From positions 1 to 57,758 of the forward strand of contig JARBJD010000407.1 of assembly GCA_033064195.1 (NCBI GenBank): DNA of 57,758 nucleotides. Reading direction: 5' to 3'. The stretch comes from Blattamonas nauphoetae (Eukaryota > Preaxostyla > Oxymonadida). Made by a program: the position numbers and the translations under genes. This document shows positions 1-11,212 of the stretch, piece after piece (position 1 is the first letter of the stretch; the number at the start of each line of letters is the position of its first letter). A model generated the notes under the pieces. It ran no database searches and had not been told where the DNA came from. It worked only from the letters and a program-made list of their open reading frames with translations.

Positions 1-588
1 AGACGTCCCAATTTGATCGCCTTCATCGAGATAAGGGATGCATAAGTTGATGAAGGTGCGACCGGTATGGCTATCAACTTTTCACGAAAGACCTTCATCT
101 GGCCTGAAAGGGTGCCTGGAGAAAAGAAAGATGAATCGAATGTAACCGAAAAATAGGCTCAAAAATAACAAACACGATAGATTTAGAAGATCGAATCACT
201 AGTGGAGTCGATGAACTTTCATTTGGATCGTACGAAGGGACATGCATATGTACCCGCAAATTGATTCCATGGGCGGTGAAATTCATCAGTGCCTCCGATT
301 ATCGGATGATATTCAAGCAAATGACGTTTTTCAAATGAAATGACGAAAATTTGAGAATCAGTTTCTATCTCTCGAGAGTGTGCAGTAACAGATAGGTGAG
401 AATTTCGAGAGTGATCTTGAGCCTAAAATATCATTGAGGAGATTTTTCGAGATGGAGCACAACATCGCGAAGAAAATGGAAGGAAAGACTTGAGGTGTTG
501 CTTCACCCAACTGTTGTTCAAAAACACAACTGAATGTGTCTTTTTGGAGAAAGCAATCAATGTGAACTGTTTCATATCCAGAAATGAT
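1..588. other. Unidentified non-rDNA flank
   Basis: This stretch precedes the 28S sequence and has no counterpart in the full 28S gene further right. Similarity to the 28S begins abruptly near base 589. No convincing reading frame is seen; the longest is a 63-codon minus-strand frame without recognisable motifs. It could be a neighbouring genomic sequence, an insertion in the 28S, or an assembly join. Confidence 0.5.
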
Positions 589-1299
589 TATGATTCTGGA
601 ACTAAACGTTAAAGGAGTTGGTTTAATTTATGATGATGGGGTCTAGTTGGGGCGACTTGACTAGGTTCTACATTGTATGGCGACTCTGGGGGATAGTAGT
701 CTTCGGGCTATGTGTACCTACGTGATCTCATTCAAAGACATTTTCTGATGGGGAGTTCGGCTGGGGGCACATCTGTTAAACAACAACGCAGGTGTCCTAA
801 GATGAGCTCAGTGAGAACAGAAATCTCACGTAGAACAGAAGGGTAAAAGCTCATTTGATTTTGCTTTTCAGTATGAAGACAAACCGTGAAAGCGTGGCCT
901 AACGATCCTTTGAGTTTTACAAGTGTTAAGCCAGAGGTGTCAGAAAAGTTACCACAGGGATGAATATATAGAAATATGTTGCGATGTAGTTAGATAGTCC
1001 CAGTTAAATATATGTAATATTTAGCTAGTCACTTATGGAAGTAAGTGGCAACACACCTGGTTATTGAAATATATACAGAGATGTATATAATCAATAAATC
1101 ATTTTATAAAGAAATGATTTTGACGGTCGGTAAGGTGTGCACCAAAATGACCATGTATGTATGTGTTTTGGTGTATGGTACGACCTATCCCAATTATAAA
1201 ATAATTATTAAATCATACTTGTGTATGATTGATAATAGTATATTGAAGTTGGTAAATATGAGAACTGGCTTGTGGCAGCCAAGCGTTCATAGCGACGTT

Positions 1300-1336
<37 letters not shown>

Positions 1337-1379
1337 CGAAGCAGAATTCGCCAAGTGTTGGATTGTTCACCCACTAACA

Positions 1380-1416
<37 letters not shown>

Positions 1417-1983
1417 TAGTTTTACCCTACTGATGAATTATTGTCGTGATGGTAATTCAAGTTAGTACGAGAGGAACCCTTGAATCGCATAATTGGTATT
1501 TGTGGTTGGTTGATAGGCCAGTGCCACGAAGCTACCATGCGTGGGATTATGACTGAACGCCTCTAAGTCAGAATCCTTGCCAGATTAATGCGAGAATGGT
1601 GTCTGGTAAATGACCAGATTTGTATGGATTTGTTATTGATATGGATAATAGTGTGTTTGATGTGTGGATCCGCGGCATGCAAGGCAGAGTGCTCGTGCGG
1701 GCAACCGTGGGGCATTTATGTGTGTGTTTCTTGGAGCTGCATGTTTTGCACTTATTGTAGTTGAAATGTAGATCAGCGATAAGGCCAGCCGTCAACATCA
1801 GGCAAGTATGGAATGTGTGTGACAGCGCATCTGTGCATGTTTGATGTGGTTGGTAGACATAATTGCTTGAGAATCCATGCGACGGAGATCCTTTGTAGAC
1901 GACTTAAAATGAAGTGGGATTGTAAATGGCAGAGTAGCTCTACGTTACGATCCATTGAGATTTAGCCCACTTTCTATGATCGA
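589..1983 (+). rRNA. 28S rRNA, 3' portion (truncated unit)
   Basis: This is the 3' third of the large subunit rRNA. It aligns almost base for base with 15,895-17,297 of the full gene. Recognisable conserved segments are the region before the peptidyl transferase centre (GTTACCACAGGGAT), AACTGGCTTGTGGC after the intron, the sarcin-ricin loop (AGTACGAGAGGAAC) and the 3' end region. The gene lacks everything upstream of about 589, so this unit cannot make a complete 28S from within the window. The 3' end is placed by analogy to the conserved end of eukaryotic 28S, to within about 20 nt. The sequence differs from the full copy mainly by single-base homopolymer shortening. Confidence 0.93.
962..1262 (+). 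ncRNA. Group I-like intron in 28S at the L2449 position (copy 1)
   Basis: A 301-nt insert separates ACAGGGAT from AACTGGC, which are contiguous in all standard large subunit rRNAs (E. coli U2449/A2450). The upstream exon ends in T and the insert ends in G, as group I introns require. A GTCCC shortly inside the insert can pair with the exon end GGGAT, giving a U-G wobble at the 5' splice site, the group I P1 signature. L2449 is an established group I insertion site. I did not locate the P3/P7 catalytic core by eye, and no homing endonuclease frame is present. The same intron is in the second 28S. Confidence 0.75.
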
Positions 1984-2039
1984 TATAAGTAAATGCAAAA
2001 TATTTCTTTTGTTTAGTGGATGAATTGTACATTAAAGAA

Positions 2040-2345
2040 ATATCAAGTGTTTAAGTATTTTGACAAAGTATTTTGACAAAGTATATTTGACTAAGTATTT
2101 TGACTAAGTACAAAATGTATTAAGTCAATTGTACTAAGTACAAAATGTATTAAGTCAATTGTACTAAGAACAAAATGTATTAAGTATTTTGACTAAGTAC
2201 AAATTGTATTAAGTCAATTGTACTAAGTACACAATGTATTAAGTCAATTGTACTAAGTACAGAATGTCTTAAGTATTTTGACTAAGTACAAATTGTATTA
2301 AGTCAATAGTACTAAGTACAAAATGTATTAAGTCAATAGTGCTAA
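2040..2345 (+). repeat. 30-bp tandem repeat array in spacer 1
   Basis: About nine imperfect copies of a 30-bp unit containing ACAAAATGTATTAAGTC, with variants in which TATTTTGACT replaces part of the unit. The matching array in spacer 2 has fewer copies, so copy number differs between units. Such arrays in rDNA spacers are common and may act as enhancers or replication-fork barriers; no function is shown here. Confidence 0.85.
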
Positions 2346-3859
2346 AGTCATATTGATATTCTCTATGTATAGTTCTCTTAAACAATTTGTAAATATTTGG
2401 TACAATGGACATTAACATATTGCTTACTTGTGTTGTTCTTAAGTATGAATGTACAAAGGAATGCATATAGTAAAAGTGTTAAAGTCAATTTACCATTTGT
2501 TAACATATTGTGCAATAGGACATTAACAAAGAAATACTTGTATGTGTATGCAGTGTTGACTGAATGAAATGTTAAGTCATTACTTGATATGTTCTTGTGT
2601 AAGGACATTAAGAGTAAAACACTGTATGGATGTACAAGGGCAATTAATATCATGTCAATGTATTTATACACTGGGACATTAACTTCATGGTAATGCCTAT
2701 GTACTTATACACTGGGACAGTAATACTAAAGTACTGTATGAATGTACAGGGACATTAAGTGAATATTAATTCCTTAACATTCATACAGTGGAGCCAAATA
2801 ATAAAGTACTGTATGAGTGTACAGTGGAATTACTTTATTAAGAAATTCCTTCACATTTATACAAGGGAGCCAAACACTGATGTATAGTGTAAGTGTATGG
2901 GAAATTCCTTAAGATTTCCTTAACATTTATACAGTAAGGACAAAATCCTCCTTTTGCCCTTCATGACCACACTGCTCCCCAACGGGGGAGTCAGAACTTC
3001 AAACTTGGTTTTGTCTGTGTAGAAAATATCGAGGAATAGAGTTTGGGTGGTTTTCTGCTGGTGTGTTGCTTTGCACGAGTTTGATTTAACTAGCACAGGG
3101 CGAACATTGAGAAAAGGGGTAAAGGGGTAAAATGGCGCCTTGTGGCATTCACACCTCGCCATCCCGGAATTTCAGAAAAATAAAATTGCCCTTTTCCTTC
3201 ATCCTAGCCCTGGACCAGTGCCCTACAATTTTTCGAGGTTCATCTTGCGTGTCCGCACTGTGCAATTGGGTGTTTGGGCCAAATCAAAGTGAACCCACCC
3301 TACCTAGGCAAATGCACTGTACAAACCACCAAGAATTGGTCGTGTCATATACTTCTCTCATTTTTCAAAATTTATTTTCCCTTTTCTCCACAACCAGCCA
3401 CCCCCAGACCCCTCCAGACTTGTTCGAAGCCCTTCCAAAACTCTACCATGCCCTTTCCCCCTCCGTAGCCCTCACCCAGCCCGCGCAGCGACAGCACAAT
3501 TTTTTGAAAAAGCGCTCTTTTTGGCCTCTATTTTTCGCCGTATTCGCCCACATCTCCGCACACAGACATCGCACAAACACCCCGTTTGTTGCTGGCGGTA
3601 ACCCTGGAGTGGCATTAGAACTTTGGAGAAATAAATCCTTATCGAACAAGCAATCCGTCCACACGGGCCCTCGCAAGTTGGAAATTCAAAATGATCGATT
3701 TTTGGAACGAGGCCCGACCAGGGACAATAGTGTGATCACATTGATCATACCAAAATTGATCACACTGCCTATTTCTCCGCATTGTGTATCTTTTCACTTC
3801 AATATCAAAGATTCCAATCACTAAATGAAATATAAAGCGAAATGACATAAAAGACGATT

Positions 3860-6045
3860 AATCATCTCCTGAAGATGAATTCTGATCGCTGTCTGTGAGA
3901 TCGCTGTCGTCGTCAATATGGTTGGATGATCACGTTTTCTTTTTGTATTCGATTCTATCTCGTTCCAGAATGATGAATGTGAGCTCATCGTCTGAAAGAA
4001 GTGGTGGAGTATTGTGGTAGATTTTGGTCAAAACCTCGACGTGATGTGTCGTCAGATTCGTTCGGTCCTTTCTTTTGGTTCGGTGTACGGTCGAAACTCT
4101 CTTTCAGTGTCAACAGTTGTGGCGGAGATGGTCAGCATCACCTTCAGAAGGCCAAACATGGCCTGATCCATTTGAAGTGTTCCTCTCGCAGAAGATACTC
4201 CACGATAGACGTTGGAGATCTGAGAATGGTGGAGCAGTGGACTCTGTATACGGATTGCATGTGTTTCCAATGATCTACCGTCTCGCCGCGCCATTTTTAC
4301 ACACAAATCGATCGTACTTTTGGACCACGTCAAAACGATGGAATCGACCGCTGGTGAGTTCTTTGTCATCATTACATCGTGAGTGATGAAATAAAGTTCA
4401 GACGTTTCATCTGGTTCATCAAATCTCAGTTGGAGTCGTTCGCACAGAGTAGTTCTCATGGACAGACATTCTTGGGTCACCGCTGAGAGAAAGACTCGAA
4501 ACCATTAATTTGGTACTGATTCATGATTCTGATCAATTCTATTTTCACGGTGTCTTCGTCGAGTCGATCGAGTTCATCGACTACCTCGGTGATTGTTCTT
4601 CTGGCAGCTGAGATTGTCATATCGCTCTTTTGAAAGAGGAGACTTGAAGGATGCGTAATGTTGAGGAGAAGTAGGATCGAACCGAGTCGAAGGTTCGTTT
4701 CGGACTGGTGAACATTTTGATGAGATCAACGGTTTTCATCTCTTTTCAGTTTCTAAAACTGTTTTCATGACGTCACCATATTCTAGGACTTCCAAAACAA
4801 CCGTCCTGTTCGTATCCCACCGAACTTGAATGGGTTTGGTCAATTTTTCTTCGGGCGGCCGCGTTCAGTAAGGATGGCTCTGAATTTAGCTTGTCGTGAA
4901 TGAGATTTCGTGATGAGATTGATGAAACGAATCGCATTTGTGATCAATTGTTTGATTTCTGGGTATCTGTTGGAATAGAACGTGTCTTTCAAACAAAGGT
5001 TGTGCCGGTGAGCGCCACAGTGCACGTGAAGGATGTCGGGTTGATGCTTTCTGATCTCCGCGATAAATCCGTTCTCCACACGACCATTGCCGGATCACCA
5101 TCCGTTGTCACCGCGACGATCTGATTGACTTTGATTCCGGTTCTTTCCAGGACAGAGAGTGGCTTCACAAATTCTTTTACCAGTAGCTCCTGTCGTCATA
5201 TCGTACAATCCAAGAAACACGGTCTGAATTGTTTGTGTACTATCACAAACAGAAACGAAGATTGATACAAAGTTGGGTGATTGAGGAGATATCAGTTGAA
5301 GTATCCAACATGATTGCGAGCGGCGTCGTTTTGAGATCGCACGAAGTCGATGCTGGAAAAGACACGATCAATGGTTTCGGCAGTCCTCCAGAAGAGATAG
5401 ATCAGAACAGTCGGATTCTGAAACGAATTCTGGATTATCGACACTATTTAGAAGATTAGTCTGGGCCTTGAAATGAGTGACGGGATAAAATTGCTTGGAA
5501 ATATGGTGGACAGCTCGTACCTGATTTTGCGATGCTTTTCAATTCCCCGACGATCCACCATTGAGAGGGCTTCATCCAGTATGTTATCCTTTTTAGCCCA
5601 ATATGCGACTGCTGAAAGGTGTGTTTGTGTTTTGAGATGTCCCGTCAGGCTATTTGTAGCGGAAGGATGCGCAGGAGACACCACGTATTGGTCTTTGGAA
5701 CGAGACAAATACTGACTGCATCCGCTGCAAATCCTGCAGAGCACACCATCACCATGAATGATGAAAGTTGGTAGATCGTCGATGTGAAGGTATTTCGGGG
5801 ACTTTATCCAATTTGTCCATTGTTCGAGTCCGGCTTTGTATGTGGAATCGCACTCTCATTTGTTGATGGATCTACAATTTCTTCTTTAGAATCATCATCA
5901 TCATCCTCTCCGGATGAATCACTGGTCGAGTCAGTCATCAGTGCTGAAGGAACGTTGGCAGTTTCTTGTACAGATTCAGTCGCAAGTTTGTTCTTTTCTG
6001 CTCTTGATACTTCCGGTATTCGAGAAAGGTGAGTTGTTTCTGTGG
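3860..6045 (-). pseudogene. hAT transposase, ZNF862/zinc-finger type, frameshifted
   Basis: Read on the minus strand from about 6,045. An acidic stretch (DDDDDSKEE) is followed by a TTF/BED-like zinc finger near 5,744 (LCRICSGC, then HLKTQTHLSAVAYW). The catalytic part contains VSVCDSTQTIQ and VTTDGDPAM, which resemble the first and second acidic positions of hAT transposases, then VHCGAHRHNLCLKDT near 5,010. The C-terminal dimerisation region ends in FGLLKVMLTISATTVDTERE near 4,110, and an acidic tail runs to about 3,860. The pieces lie in different frames, with changes between about 5,450 and 5,080 and between 4,840 and 4,480, so the protein is inactive as sequenced. Some shifts could be homopolymer consensus errors, which are frequent in this part of the window. 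Confidence 0.8.
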
Positions 6046-6337
6046 TTTAGACACAGACATTGACGAGACAGATCAAAAATTGGGTCGACTCCCTTGCGAA
6101 CACTATAGGGATGATACTATGCGCTCCCTCACCTCCAGCACCTCTTCTTCCTGCTTTCGTTCTCAACAAACACCATGTATCCGTTCGCAAACTCCGAAAT
6201 GTTGAACATAGGACATCGTCCAGTTTCGAATCGAATATGTTTATCTCACCAATTTCAAACCAGTTTAATCGGACTCGGAACGTCAATTCATAGTCCTGTT
6301 CAAAGGCCTTCAGATATACGTCGATTTGTTCAGTAGG

Positions 6338-6590
6338 AATGACGATGCGGATGGAATGACGATGCGGATGGAACGACGATGCGGATGGAACGACGATGCG
6401 GATGGAACGACGATGCGGATGGAACGACGATGCGGATGGAACGATGAGGCGGATGGAACGACGATGCGGATGGAACGACGATGCGGATGGAACGACGATG
6501 CGGATGGAACGATGAGGCGGATGGAACGACGATGCGGATGGAACGACGATGCGGATGGAACGACGATGCGGATGGAACGACTGTTCGACT
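6338..6590. repeat. 17-bp minisatellite inside the hAT element
   Basis: About fifteen tandem copies of GATGCGGATGGAACGAC, some with GATGAGG. Because 17 is not a multiple of three, every frame cycles through the same phases and remains open, giving spurious 17-residue repeat peptides on both strands. It lies upstream of the transposase N-terminus. Confidence 0.95.
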
Positions 6591-8133
6591 TGACCGATGG
6601 TGCAGATGGAACGACGGTGCATTTTGAACAACAAATCGGATGCAACTCTAACACCCATCCTGACTTCTCATCACCTTCTGAACTGAGTGGACAGACAAGC
6701 GACATTATGGATACATTTATTGTCTGTCTACATCTCAAGCTGTTTTCCCATCCAAATGTCAGATTGTTGAAGAAAAATGAAACAATGTACATGAAAACGT
6801 AATTTGTATGAGTTTGTGAGGTCCATGAAGTGAAATAAAAGTTTGAAAATGATCATACCATAAAAGTGAAAGGTGTGATCCAAGGATCACACCTTTTCGT
6901 TAAATGATCATACTACTCTTCTCTCTGCCCACGACCCGCAGACCCCAAAACCACCCAAACCATATTGGCACCTTAAAAACATCTCTATTTGTCATTTTTC
7001 ACACTTTTTTGAAATCTGATTTTCGCCGAAATCCACTTTTTGCATCTCATACTTGGACTTTTCACATACTGTGCCTACACTGCCTTTGCTCAAACTCGAT
7101 TTTTCGACTTATTCCAAAGTGTTTTCGATTTTTTCCAAAAACACAAACAGGTACCCCACATCACCAAACTACCCCTGTTTAAATTTGGGACTCCAACTCC
7201 CTCTCGTTGTGGAGTACTGGGCCCACCAACTTTGGTACTTTGGCCATCGAAACACTGCACACCCTGTATCTCCATATATACCCGAGATTTTCAAAACTTT
7301 TTTCTCAATTGTGCTCATATCCCATCGCAATCACCTCGTTTTGCGTGATTTCCATGGGGGTTGTGATGGGCGCGGGATGGGGATGCACACTGTGAAAATG
7401 GGGATTTTCGAAAAAGTCGGGTTTTGGCTTAAAGAACACGCCACCCCGGATTCAATATTTCCGATTTTTGCAAAATCTTTTATTTTCTCAAAATATCCTC
7501 AGAACACGTCGTGATGACGGTGAGAAAGTTAACTAGACATGTGCGCGTGGGCGCGTGGGGGAGTGAACTTGAAAAAACGCGAAAAAAGGCGATTTTCGCA
7601 ACTTGGCACGCCACCCACGACGACCCAGAGGAGGCTGGAACGGACGGTTTTGGCAGGATACGCGAGGGATGGGTCGAATTATGGTGGGGGTTGGGGGGTG
7701 GTCTCGTGGGTACTCGTGGCGGGAGAGCGAAAAACACGATTTTCGGATTTTGGGATCACCCAAAAACGCCTTGTACGGCCCACAGCGCCGGATCGAGAAA
7801 TTTTCAGAAAATATTTTTTCATTTTCGACGAATCGAGGTCGATTTGACCGGAAATGATGGATTTGGGGTGAGTTGGGATGGTGCGCGCGCGGCGGTCGAT
7901 CTTGAAAAAGTTTTTGTCAAAAGTGAAAAAAGTGAAGTATATGACAAGAGCATTTCTTGGTTAATACGAAAGTGCATTCGCCTAGATAGGGTGAGTTCAC
8001 GAGACCTCGGGTATATACTATAGGAGGGAGTTGGAAAAACTCTTGGACAGTGTAAAGACTCGATTTTGAAAAAGTCTAGTCCTCTGTTGTCCAGGCTAGC
8101 ACGTTGTTAATGGGATGTGGCAAGGTACGTAAA

Positions 8134-8262
8134 GACTAGTAGATGTGGGCATGTTGCTATGCTCGTCCACGCGAACGACTTTGGTACCTAGGTGCAGAAA
8201 AGGACTAGTAGATGTGGGCATGTTGCTATGCTCGTCCACGCGAACGCCTTTAGTGCCTAGTA
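8134..8262 (+). repeat. Duplicated hairpin block in the 5' external spacer (unit 1)
   Basis: Two copies, 69 bp apart, of a block of about 45 bp beginning GACTAGTAGATGTGG and ending CGTCCACGCGAACG. Each can fold: GTGG pairs with CCAC and GCAT with ATGC around a GTTGCT loop, with a TCGT bulge. The position about 0.6 kb before 18S suggests an external transcribed spacer structure or a promoter repeat. Confidence 0.75.
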
Positions 8263-8880
8263 AAGTAGCTTTTCCTCATTAGCATTCAATATCTTCGGAT
8301 ATTGTAGTGCCTGAACTGTGATGAGATACTGTGATAAGCCATTAACCCTTTAAATAGGGTCAGTATGGTAATCTTCAGTATTTGTTGAGAAAGTTCATTG
8401 TGAAGAAATCCTGTTAGGAATGTTGATTGAAGAATTGATGATCTTAACAGTGTATTACTTCACACTGGATGGTAATGATAATGATATTCACGGATATTGT
8501 TGTTGTTACTAATTTGACAAATCACGTTCACATAGTTGGATGTTGCCTTGTATTGATTAGGGAAAAATAAAAATCAATAGTTCTTGGTCTTTGATTAAGG
8601 AATATTTGGTTAATATTGTTTCTACTATATCAAATGTATATGTAGTTGCCTTGTTATATGTATCTTTAATTAGTTGAAGCATATGTATGTGTAGGATATA
8701 GACTATATCAGTGTCTGGTGGAAGGTTGAGCTTGCTCCATTCCTAATGGACCCAGCTTTGTATTAAGCTGAGTATATAGAATTCTATGCATTTTATGCAG
8801 AAATTAGTTAAAATATGTATAAAATTGATGAATCTGGTTGATTCTGCCAGTAGTCATATGCTTGTCTCTAAGATTAAGCC

Positions 8881-10236
8881 ACAAGCTGTAGGGGACCTGC
8901 GCCGGAAGGAATCAGTGGGAACTGATTCTTTGGAATAAAAACGTTCTGGTCGCTGATCGTTTTCAGATCCAGCACTCTCAACATATTTCAATCAGGATTG
9001 TTTTCCACAATCTGAGATTATTGTTTCTGACTTTTGCCTGCTGTGATTCTTCAATTTCTTTCTTCTGCCTGCTATATTTCTTCTTTTTCTTGTTCCTTAC
9101 TTCAGCCTGCTGAGATTCTTCTTTTTCTTTTCCTTTCATCAGCCTGTTGAAATTCTTCTTTTCTTTTCCTTTCATCAGCCTGTTGAGATTCTTCCTTTTC
9201 TTTTTCTTTCTTCAGCCTGCTGAGATTCTTCCTTTTCTTTTCCTTTTCAACCTGCTGAGATTCTTCCTTTTTCTTTTCCTTTCTTTAGCCTGCTGAGATT
9301 CTTCCTTTTCTTTTCCTTTCTTCAGCCAGCTGATATTGTTTTCGTACTCTTAATCGTCACAATCTTTTTCAATGATCCAAAGGTATTTCATCTCTCCTCC
9401 TGTCCAGTTTCTTCATCATCCACTCAATCCACTTCATAATTCACTCTAAAACCCTATCAGAAAGCTTTTTCCTTCCAATTTCTGTCATTTTGACTCATTT
9501 TGAGTACGAATCTTCATTTTTCCATTTTGACCACTTTTGTTACATAATTCTCGAAGGAGCTTAATTAGGTAACCCCTCCTTTTAACTCCCAAATAGGCGC
9601 CCTCTCCTTTCAAACTCCGGATGTACGATTGGTGGGTCCAAACTCCGAAACTCCGAAACTCCGGGTTTCCAAAACTCCCAATTAGGCGCCGACTCCTTCT
9701 TTTGGTAAGGCATTTTATGCAGTGCCGACTATGCTGAAAATCGAAAATCCAACTTTCACTATTTTCCACTTTTCTCCGCAACCACACGTCAGATCTTCAC
9801 CAAATTTGGATATATTATGTAAAAACTTTGCTGAATCGATTGGAAAAAGTTTTGTGAAAATATTTTTCAAATTGGGTCCATATATGGGCAAAAGGCCTAA
9901 TTTTGGTCGAAAAAGTGATTTTGTTCTGGCCATATCTCAGTGAGGAGGAAAAATTTCAAAAACAATAGGTGCAAAAGTTGCGTAATATGATCTACTTTCG
10001 TGTGAATATTTCAAATTTGAAAAATCATCGGTGGTGCGCGCACGAAAAATCGGTCAAAACAGCGTTTTTGGTGTTTTTGACATATGATCGGCCCATCCCC
10101 ACCGACCCATAAGATTTTGGCAATGGGTCCAACGGAGACTTTTGAAGGTCTTTGGGGATATATCATCTGGGAAAGTTTGCGGAAATTGATGGTCTGGTGT
10201 TTGTGTAGTCATCTGCTTGACTTTAAGGTTATAGCA
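8881..10236 (+). other. Insert in 18S near its 5' end (unit 1)
   Basis: A 1,356-bp sequence splits ATTAAGCC from ATGCATGTGCC, which are contiguous in other 18S genes. It contains a pyrimidine-rich tandem array (about 9,015-9,335), repeated AACTCCCAATTAGGCGCC-like blocks (9,560-9,700) and a low-complexity tail. Its right border carries a degenerate second copy of the 18S 5' end (TAGTCATCTGCTTGACTTTA). The insert in unit 2 sits at the same point and shares short blocks such as TTCTCGAAGG.GCTTAA and CCATATCTC.G.GAGGA, so the two are old relatives. There is no coding frame and no clear group I or spliceosomal border. Confidence 0.8.
9015..9335 (+). repeat. Pyrimidine-rich tandem repeat, about 38 bp
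   Basis: About eight or nine imperfect copies of a unit built from CAGCCTGCTGAGATTCTTCC followed by TTTTCTTTTCCTTTCTT. It is absent from the 18S insert of the second unit, so it expanded after the two inserts diverged. Confidence 0.85.
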
Positions 10237-11165
10237 ATGCATGTGCCAGTATAAACAACTTGTACTTGTGAAACTGCGAATGGCTCATTAAATCAGTTAT
10301 AATTTGTTTGATAGTTGATTTGCTACATGGATAGCCGTAGTAATTCTAGAGCTAATACATGCAGAAGAACCCGACTTGCAAAGGAAGGGTTGTATTTATT
10401 AGATCGAAAACCAATGTCAAGTAGAGATACTTGGCTTTTGGTGAGTAATGATAAAGGTCGAATCGGAAAATCCGATGTGTCATTGAAATTTCTGCCCTAT
10501 CAACTTGACGGTAGGATAGAGGCCTACCGTGGTGGTGACGGGTAACGGAGAATCAGGGTTCGATTCCGGAGAGGGAGCCTGAGAAACGGCTACCACTTCA
10601 AGGAAGGCAGCAGGTGCGCAAATTGCTCAATCGAAATCATAATTCGGAAGCAGTGACAAAAATACAAATGCTGGGTTATCTCAGCAATTTGAATGGTTGT
10701 GGTGTAAGTATCCGCAAGAGCAGCGATTAGAGGGCAAGTCTGGTGCCAGCAGCCGCGGTAATTCCAGCTCTAATAGTGTATACTAAAATTGCTGCAGTTA
10801 AAAAAGCTCGTAGTTGGATTTTGGAGGAAACGTCGATTTCTGTGTGATGGGATACATTGTGTTTCATCTTGCAGGAAGTGTTTTTCCGATATTTTCGAAG
10901 ACAGGTCTTGCGCTTTATTGAGTGAGGCTATGGATTCGGAGGTTTTACTTTGAAGAAATTGGAGTGTTCAAAGCAGGCGTTATGCAACTGAACAGATTAG
11001 CATGGAATAATAAAATAGGACACTTGTTTATTGTTTTCTTCGGAAGATGATAAAGTCCATTTTGTTGGTTTATGGAGCAGGTGTAATGATTAATAGGGAC
11101 AGTTGGGGGCATATGTATTGCATTGTCAGAGGTGAAATTCTTGGATTTATGCAAGACGAACTAAG

Positions 11166-11212
<47 letters not shown>

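Larger units (their letters stand above)
3719..6927 (-). mobile_element. hAT-family DNA transposon inserted in rDNA spacer 1
   Basis: Comparison with spacer 2 shows an extra 3.2 kb here. The ends read CAGGGACAATAG and, on the other strand, CAGAGAGAAGAG, followed on both sides by a TGATCA-containing stretch: short imperfect terminal inverted repeats with the hAT-typical CAG start. The flanks GGCCCGAC (3,711-3,718) and CCCACGAC (6,928-6,935) fit an 8-bp target duplication, the hAT length; the empty site in spacer 2 reads CCCACGAC once. The interior carries a decayed transposase on the minus strand and a 17-bp minisatellite. Near the right end a short AGGTGTGATCC/GGATCACACCT hairpin occurs. Confidence 0.85.
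1984..8830 (+). other. rDNA intergenic spacer 1
   Basis: Non-coding spacer between the truncated 28S and the first 18S. It holds an AT-rich 30-bp tandem array (about 2,040-2,345), dispersed copies of a unit resembling TACACTGGGACATTAA (about 2,500-2,930), homopolymer-rich pyrimidine/purine tracts, a hAT element (3,719-6,927) and a repeated hairpin block (8,134-8,262). Apart from the hAT it is colinear with spacer 2. A motif GGGTATATACTATAGGAGGG near 8,008 is conserved in both spacers and is a candidate Pol I promoter or processing signal, but that is a guess. The long frames here have no protein character. Confidence 0.85.

Noticed and set aside
3132-3824. A 230-codon plus-strand frame across spacer 1 and the hAT left end
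   Set aside because: It crosses the transposon insertion point, has no motif and is disrupted in the equivalent spacer 2.
6338-6590. CRISPR array or coding repeat protein
   Set aside because: Direct 17-bp tandem units without spacers in eukaryotic DNA; frames are open only because the unit lacks stops in any phase.
7511-8023. Protein-coding frames of 60-170 codons in the rDNA spacers
   Set aside because: They lie in colinear spacer sequence, change frame between the two spacers and have no domain character.
8881-10236. The 18S insert as a simple group I intron
   Set aside because: The 5' exon ends in C at the most natural border, there is no guide sequence like that of the 28S intron, and the duplicated 18S end at the right border does not fit.
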